Positions 27,320-29,956 of a stretch of DNA of 29,956 nucleotides are shown piece by piece. The position numbers and the translations under genes were made by a program. The stretch is from CAYHGX01 sp964356355 (lineage in GTDB: Bacteria; Patescibacteriota; Gracilibacteria; UBA1369; LOWO2-01-FULL-3), in NCBI GenBank assembly GCA_964356355.1, contig CAYHGX010000017.1:1-29956 (forward strand). The letters are read 5' to 3'. Below the pieces are notes generated by a model, which had not been told where the DNA came from, did no database searches, and was given only the letters and a program-made list of their open reading frames with translations. How positions within the stretch are numbered: the stretch's first letter is position 1; each line of letters begins with the position of its first letter.

Positions 27320-29066
27320 AATTGGCATAAAAATAACAGGAGAGAGCGGATCGGGCTTATTGAGCACCGGCGAAATTATTACGAAGGCCTTTAATAGGCT
27401 GGGCTTTTATGTAGTGGCGGATCGTGAATATCCGTCGTTGATTAAGGGCGGGCACAGCTGTTTTATGATCAACATTTCTGCTACGCCGATTCATGCGCTA
27501 TCCACAAAAGTGGACATAATGATGTGCATGGATAAGCCGAGCATGGAGGTGTATTCTGGCGGACTGAAAGATGGCGGAGTACTGATTCATGGCTACGAAA
27601 GGCCACTAGGAGTGAAGGAGATGATTATGGAGCTAGAGGCGCGCGGCGTGAAGGTGATTCACCAGATGGCGAGAGAAATTGCTGAAGAATGTGGGGGAAA
27701 CGTGCTGATGTCGAACATGGTTCTGATCGGGATGTTTTGGAAAACTTTGGGTCTGGACTATGGCGTGGTAGCGGAGGAGGTGACTGAAAAATTTAAGAAT
27801 AAACCAAAATTGTTGGAGATTGACTTGAAATGTCTTGTTGAGGGCTATGCAAAAGAGGAGAAGGCCGTGGAACTTGAGATGCCAGGGAGCTGGGACGAAA
27901 ATGCAAAATGCCTGGCGCCCTGCGGGCGCCTACTGATCGACGGGGCGCGCGCCGCGGTGCTGGGGGCAATTCATGGTGGTACGCGCGCCTACTATGCTTA
28001 TCCGATGAGCCCTGCGAGCACTATGCTCGCGCACTTTGCCGAGTTGGCGAATGCCACTGGCGTATTGGTGAAGCAGGTAGAGGATGAAATTTCCGTAGTG
28101 CAGATGGCTCTTGGTTCAATGTATATGGGCACACGTGCAGTTTGTGGCACTTCCGGCGGCGGATTTGACCTTATGACTGAGACGGTTTCTGTGGCGGGTA
28201 TTATTGAAAACCCTTTAGTGGTGGTGGTGGCTCAGCGTCCGGGGCCCGGCACGGGCCTCCCTACGTGGACCATGCAGGGTGACTTGAATCTGGCCATATA
28301 CAGCGGCCATGGAGAGTATGCCAAGGCCGTAATTGGCATTAGCGATCCAACTGATGCGTTTGATCTAATGCAGCATGCCTTGAATTTGGCCGAGACATAC
28401 CAGATGCCGGTAATCGTGTTAACAGAAAAAACTATCGCTGAAAGTATCGTGAGCACAGCTCCGTTTGAACAATTTAAAATTCCAATTGAAAGAGGACTAG
28501 AGGAGGGTGCCGAATTGGCTTCATTGAAAAATAGTGACCGCTATGAGATCACAGAAAGTGGCCTTTCAAAAAGGTGGCTACCGGGAAATAGCGGGGCCTA
28601 TTATTTTGCCAACGGGGACGAACACAAAGAGGATGGGTCCCTCGAGGAAGACACCCCGGCCACGGCCCACATGTATGCTAAAAGATTACGTAAACTGGAG
28701 TTGGTTGAGAAAAACTTGCCCGATCCAGAGGTGGTAGGAGAGGCCGAGGCTGAGATCTCATTTATTGGCTGGGGAAGCAGTAAAAATGTAATGAGAGATG
28801 TAGTTGAAATTTATAAAGCGCGGGGTGTGAAGGTGAATTATTTGCATCTCAGTTATTTATTTCCATTGAAAACGGCTCCGGTTGAAAAGTTTTTCAGTGA
28901 GAATAAAAATGTAAATTTAATCGAGGGAAATTATACCGGCCAGTTGGGAAATTTAATTGAAGAGAAGCTGCAAAAGCGCTTCGCCGATCGTTTATTGAAA
29001 TTTGATGGACGGGCATTTTTCGTGGAGGATGTCATGAAATTCGTTGATAAAAAACTTAAAAAATGA
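27312..29066 (+). CDS. 2-oxoacid:acceptor oxidoreductase, fused gamma-alpha subunit
   Basis: A 584-residue large subunit of a TPP-dependent 2-oxoacid:ferredoxin/flavodoxin oxidoreductase (KorA/PorA-like). It oxidatively decarboxylates a 2-oxoacid to acyl-CoA. Residues about 1-190 are the gamma domain (KITGESGSGLLSTGEIITKAFNRLGF, DREYPSLIKGGHSCFMI). After a linker comes the alpha domain (YYAYPMSPASTMLAHFAELA, QVEDEISVVQMALGSMYMGTRAVCGTSGGGFDLMTE, QRPGPGTGLPTWTMQGDL). The C-terminal domain spans about 480-584. Substrate is not fixed by sequence; 2-oxoglutarate-type is suggested by the fused gamma-alpha layout. The start at 27312 fits the family; a longer frame at 27267 lies in the flavodoxin gene. 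A 7-bp palindrome sits in the linker (27914-27930). The stop overlaps the beta start as ATGA. Confidence 0.93.
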   Translation: MNRIGIKITGESGSGLLSTGEIITKAFNRLGFYVVADREYPSLIKGGHSCFMINISATPIHALSTKVDIMMCMDKPSMEVYSGGLKDGGVLIHGYERPLGVKEMIMELEARGVKVIHQMAREIAEECGGNVLMSNMVLIGMFWKTLGLDYGVVAEEVTEKFKNKPKLLEIDLKCLVEGYAKEEKAVELEMPGSWDENAKCLAPCGRLLIDGARAAVLGAIHGGTRAYYAYPMSPASTMLAHFAELANATGVLVKQVEDEISVVQMALGSMYMGTRAVCGTSGGGFDLMTETVSVAGIIENPLVVVVAQRPGPGTGLPTWTMQGDLNLAIYSGHGEYAKAVIGISDPTDAFDLMQHALNLAETYQMPVIVLTEKTIAESIVSTAPFEQFKIPIERGLEEGAELASLKNSDRYEITESGLSKRWLPGNSGAYYFANGDEHKEDGSLEEDTPATAHMYAKRLRKLELVEKNLPDPEVVGEAEAEISFIGWGSSKNVMRDVVEIYKARGVKVNYLHLSYLFPLKTAPVEKFFSENKNVNLIEGNYTGQLGNLIEEKLQKRFADRLLKFDGRAFFVEDVMKFVDKKLKK

Positions 29067-29956
29067 ACTGCAAAAACCTAGACATTTTGGCGAAAAAAGC
29101 GGCCGATTTGCTCAGCTATGAGACCAAGAAAAAGATTACCTGGTGCGGAAATTGCGGCAACTATGGAATCCAAAATGCCTTAATGCGAGCACTAGTTTTG
29201 GAGGAAAAGGAGCGCAAAGATTTCGTGCTGGCTTTTGATATCGGCTGCAGCGGAAATGGTTCTGACAAATTTGAGGCACACACAATTCATGGCCTGCATG
29301 GCCGTGTGTTGAGCCTGGCGGCGGGTGCGGCGGTGGCAAATAGACGAGTAAAATTAATTGCTGAGGCGGGCGACGGAGCCACTTTTAGCGAGGGGGTTAA
29401 TCACTTGGTTCACAGTGTACGCAACAACTTTCCGGTGATGTTCATTCATCATGACAATGAAAATTATGGCTTAACTATTGGCCAGGCGTCGGCACTTACA
29501 CGCAAGGGCGTAAAGATGAATGGCACTCCTAATGGCGTAACAATTGACCCGATAAATCCTTTGGATTTTGTATTGGGGTTGAAACCTTCTTTCGTAGCGC
29601 GTGTATTTTCCGGTGAAATTGATCATATGACAGAGGTCTTTCGTGAGGGATTGAAACATGACGGTTTTGCCTTTATTGAGGTGCTGCAGGCGTGCCCCAC
29701 TTACAACCGCACGACGCCGGATAAGTGGTACAGCGAGAGGGTGAAGTTTGTTACAGATTTGCCGGATTACGATGATACGGATTTGTGGCAGGCGAGAAAA
29801 CTGGTGCAGGACATGGACAAAGATATTTATTTGGGCGTTTTGTATCGTGACGCTTCCAGGGTGAGCTTCGTGGATCAGCAGGTGAGCCGCAAGGACGCTG
29901 GCGATTCGCAGCTAGTGGACGAGGTGAAGCACTATGACATTGGGGCGTTTTTGTAG
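29063..29956 (+). CDS. 2-oxoacid:acceptor oxidoreductase, beta subunit
   Basis: A 297-residue TPP-binding beta subunit; its stop is the last codon of the window. Seen: WCGNCGNYG (28-35; the family usually has CPGC), a further Cys in FDIGCSGNG that helps bind a [4Fe-4S] cluster in related enzymes, the TPP motif EAGDGATFSEGVNH with GDG (103-105), and the Mg/TPP loop HDNENYGLTIGQ. Relatives often have GDGD; here Ala follows. The C-terminal part (QACPTYN, DKWYSERV) is normal. It starts inside the alpha stop codon (ATGA). No ferredoxin-domain delta subunit is nearby, consistent with a flavodoxin acceptor. Confidence 0.93.
   Translation: MNCKNLDILAKKAADLLSYETKKKITWCGNCGNYGIQNALMRALVLEEKERKDFVLAFDIGCSGNGSDKFEAHTIHGLHGRVLSLAAGAAVANRRVKLIAEAGDGATFSEGVNHLVHSVRNNFPVMFIHHDNENYGLTIGQASALTRKGVKMNGTPNGVTIDPINPLDFVLGLKPSFVARVFSGEIDHMTEVFREGLKHDGFAFIEVLQACPTYNRTTPDKWYSERVKFVTDLPDYDDTDLWQARKLVQDMDKDIYLGVLYRDASRVSFVDQQVSRKDAGDSQLVDEVKHYDIGAFL

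Noticed and set aside
1..29956. UGA recoding as in Gracilibacteria/Absconditabacteria
   Set aside because: Many genes end at TGA in sensible positions (for example the dapB, GNAT, lysA and DsbA stops that overlap the next start), so TGA is a stop codon here.

Overview
The window looks like a chromosomal segment from a bacterium with a small genome and tightly packed genes, probably a patescibacterial (CPR) lineage. A Peregrinibacteria-like organism fits best, but there is no marker gene here to prove it. The grounds are short or overlapping cistrons, almost no Shine-Dalgarno sequences, many lineage-specific repeat proteins, and a giant helical repeat protein beside compact central-metabolism operons. 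UGA is used as an ordinary stop codon, which argues against the UGA-recoding Gracilibacteria and Absconditabacteria. No rRNA, tRNA, CRISPR array, transposase or phage gene was seen.

Left part (1-7495): a cut-off minus-strand gene, a small hypothetical gene, then a lysine operon: lysC, asd, dapB, a small membrane protein, dapA, a GNAT acetyltransferase and lysA. These genes are 5 bp apart or overlap by ATGA. The operon is preceded by a consensus promoter, a 15-codon open frame containing four AAG lysine codons, and a strong intrinsic terminator whose left arm can pair instead with bases beginning at the leader stop codon. This reads as ribosome-mediated attenuation controlled by lysine. A separate aminotransferase at 11732 (probably dapL) supplies the middle step of the pathway.

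Middle part (7545-17587): a wHTH/GHKL-ATPase/STAS-like fusion protein; two paralogues with almost identical ends and different middles; an unrecognised minus-strand protein; dapL; two helical repeat proteins; a coiled-coil membrane protein; a pentapeptide-repeat protein; and lgt. Most have their own sigma70-type promoter with a very short leader. The coiled-coil gene and lgt share a 46-bp promoter element bounded by TTGGTT and AACCAA.

Right part (17599-29956): a minus-strand envelope disulfide operon (DUF5665-like, DsbA, VKOR, DoxX); a PduO-type cobalamin adenosyltransferase; a 1812-residue protein with an HExxH zincin-like motif and C-terminal 50-residue repeats, coupled to a 106-residue partner; a VapBC-like toxin-antitoxin pair with a palindromic operator; and a flavodoxin/2-oxoacid oxidoreductase operon (alpha, beta) ending exactly at the window edge.

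The two most unusual signals are the lysine-codon leader/terminator ahead of lysC, and a dispersed in-frame palindromic element found in both dapB and the cobalamin adenosyltransferase. All four base differences between its two copies in the second palindrome form two compensatory pairs.
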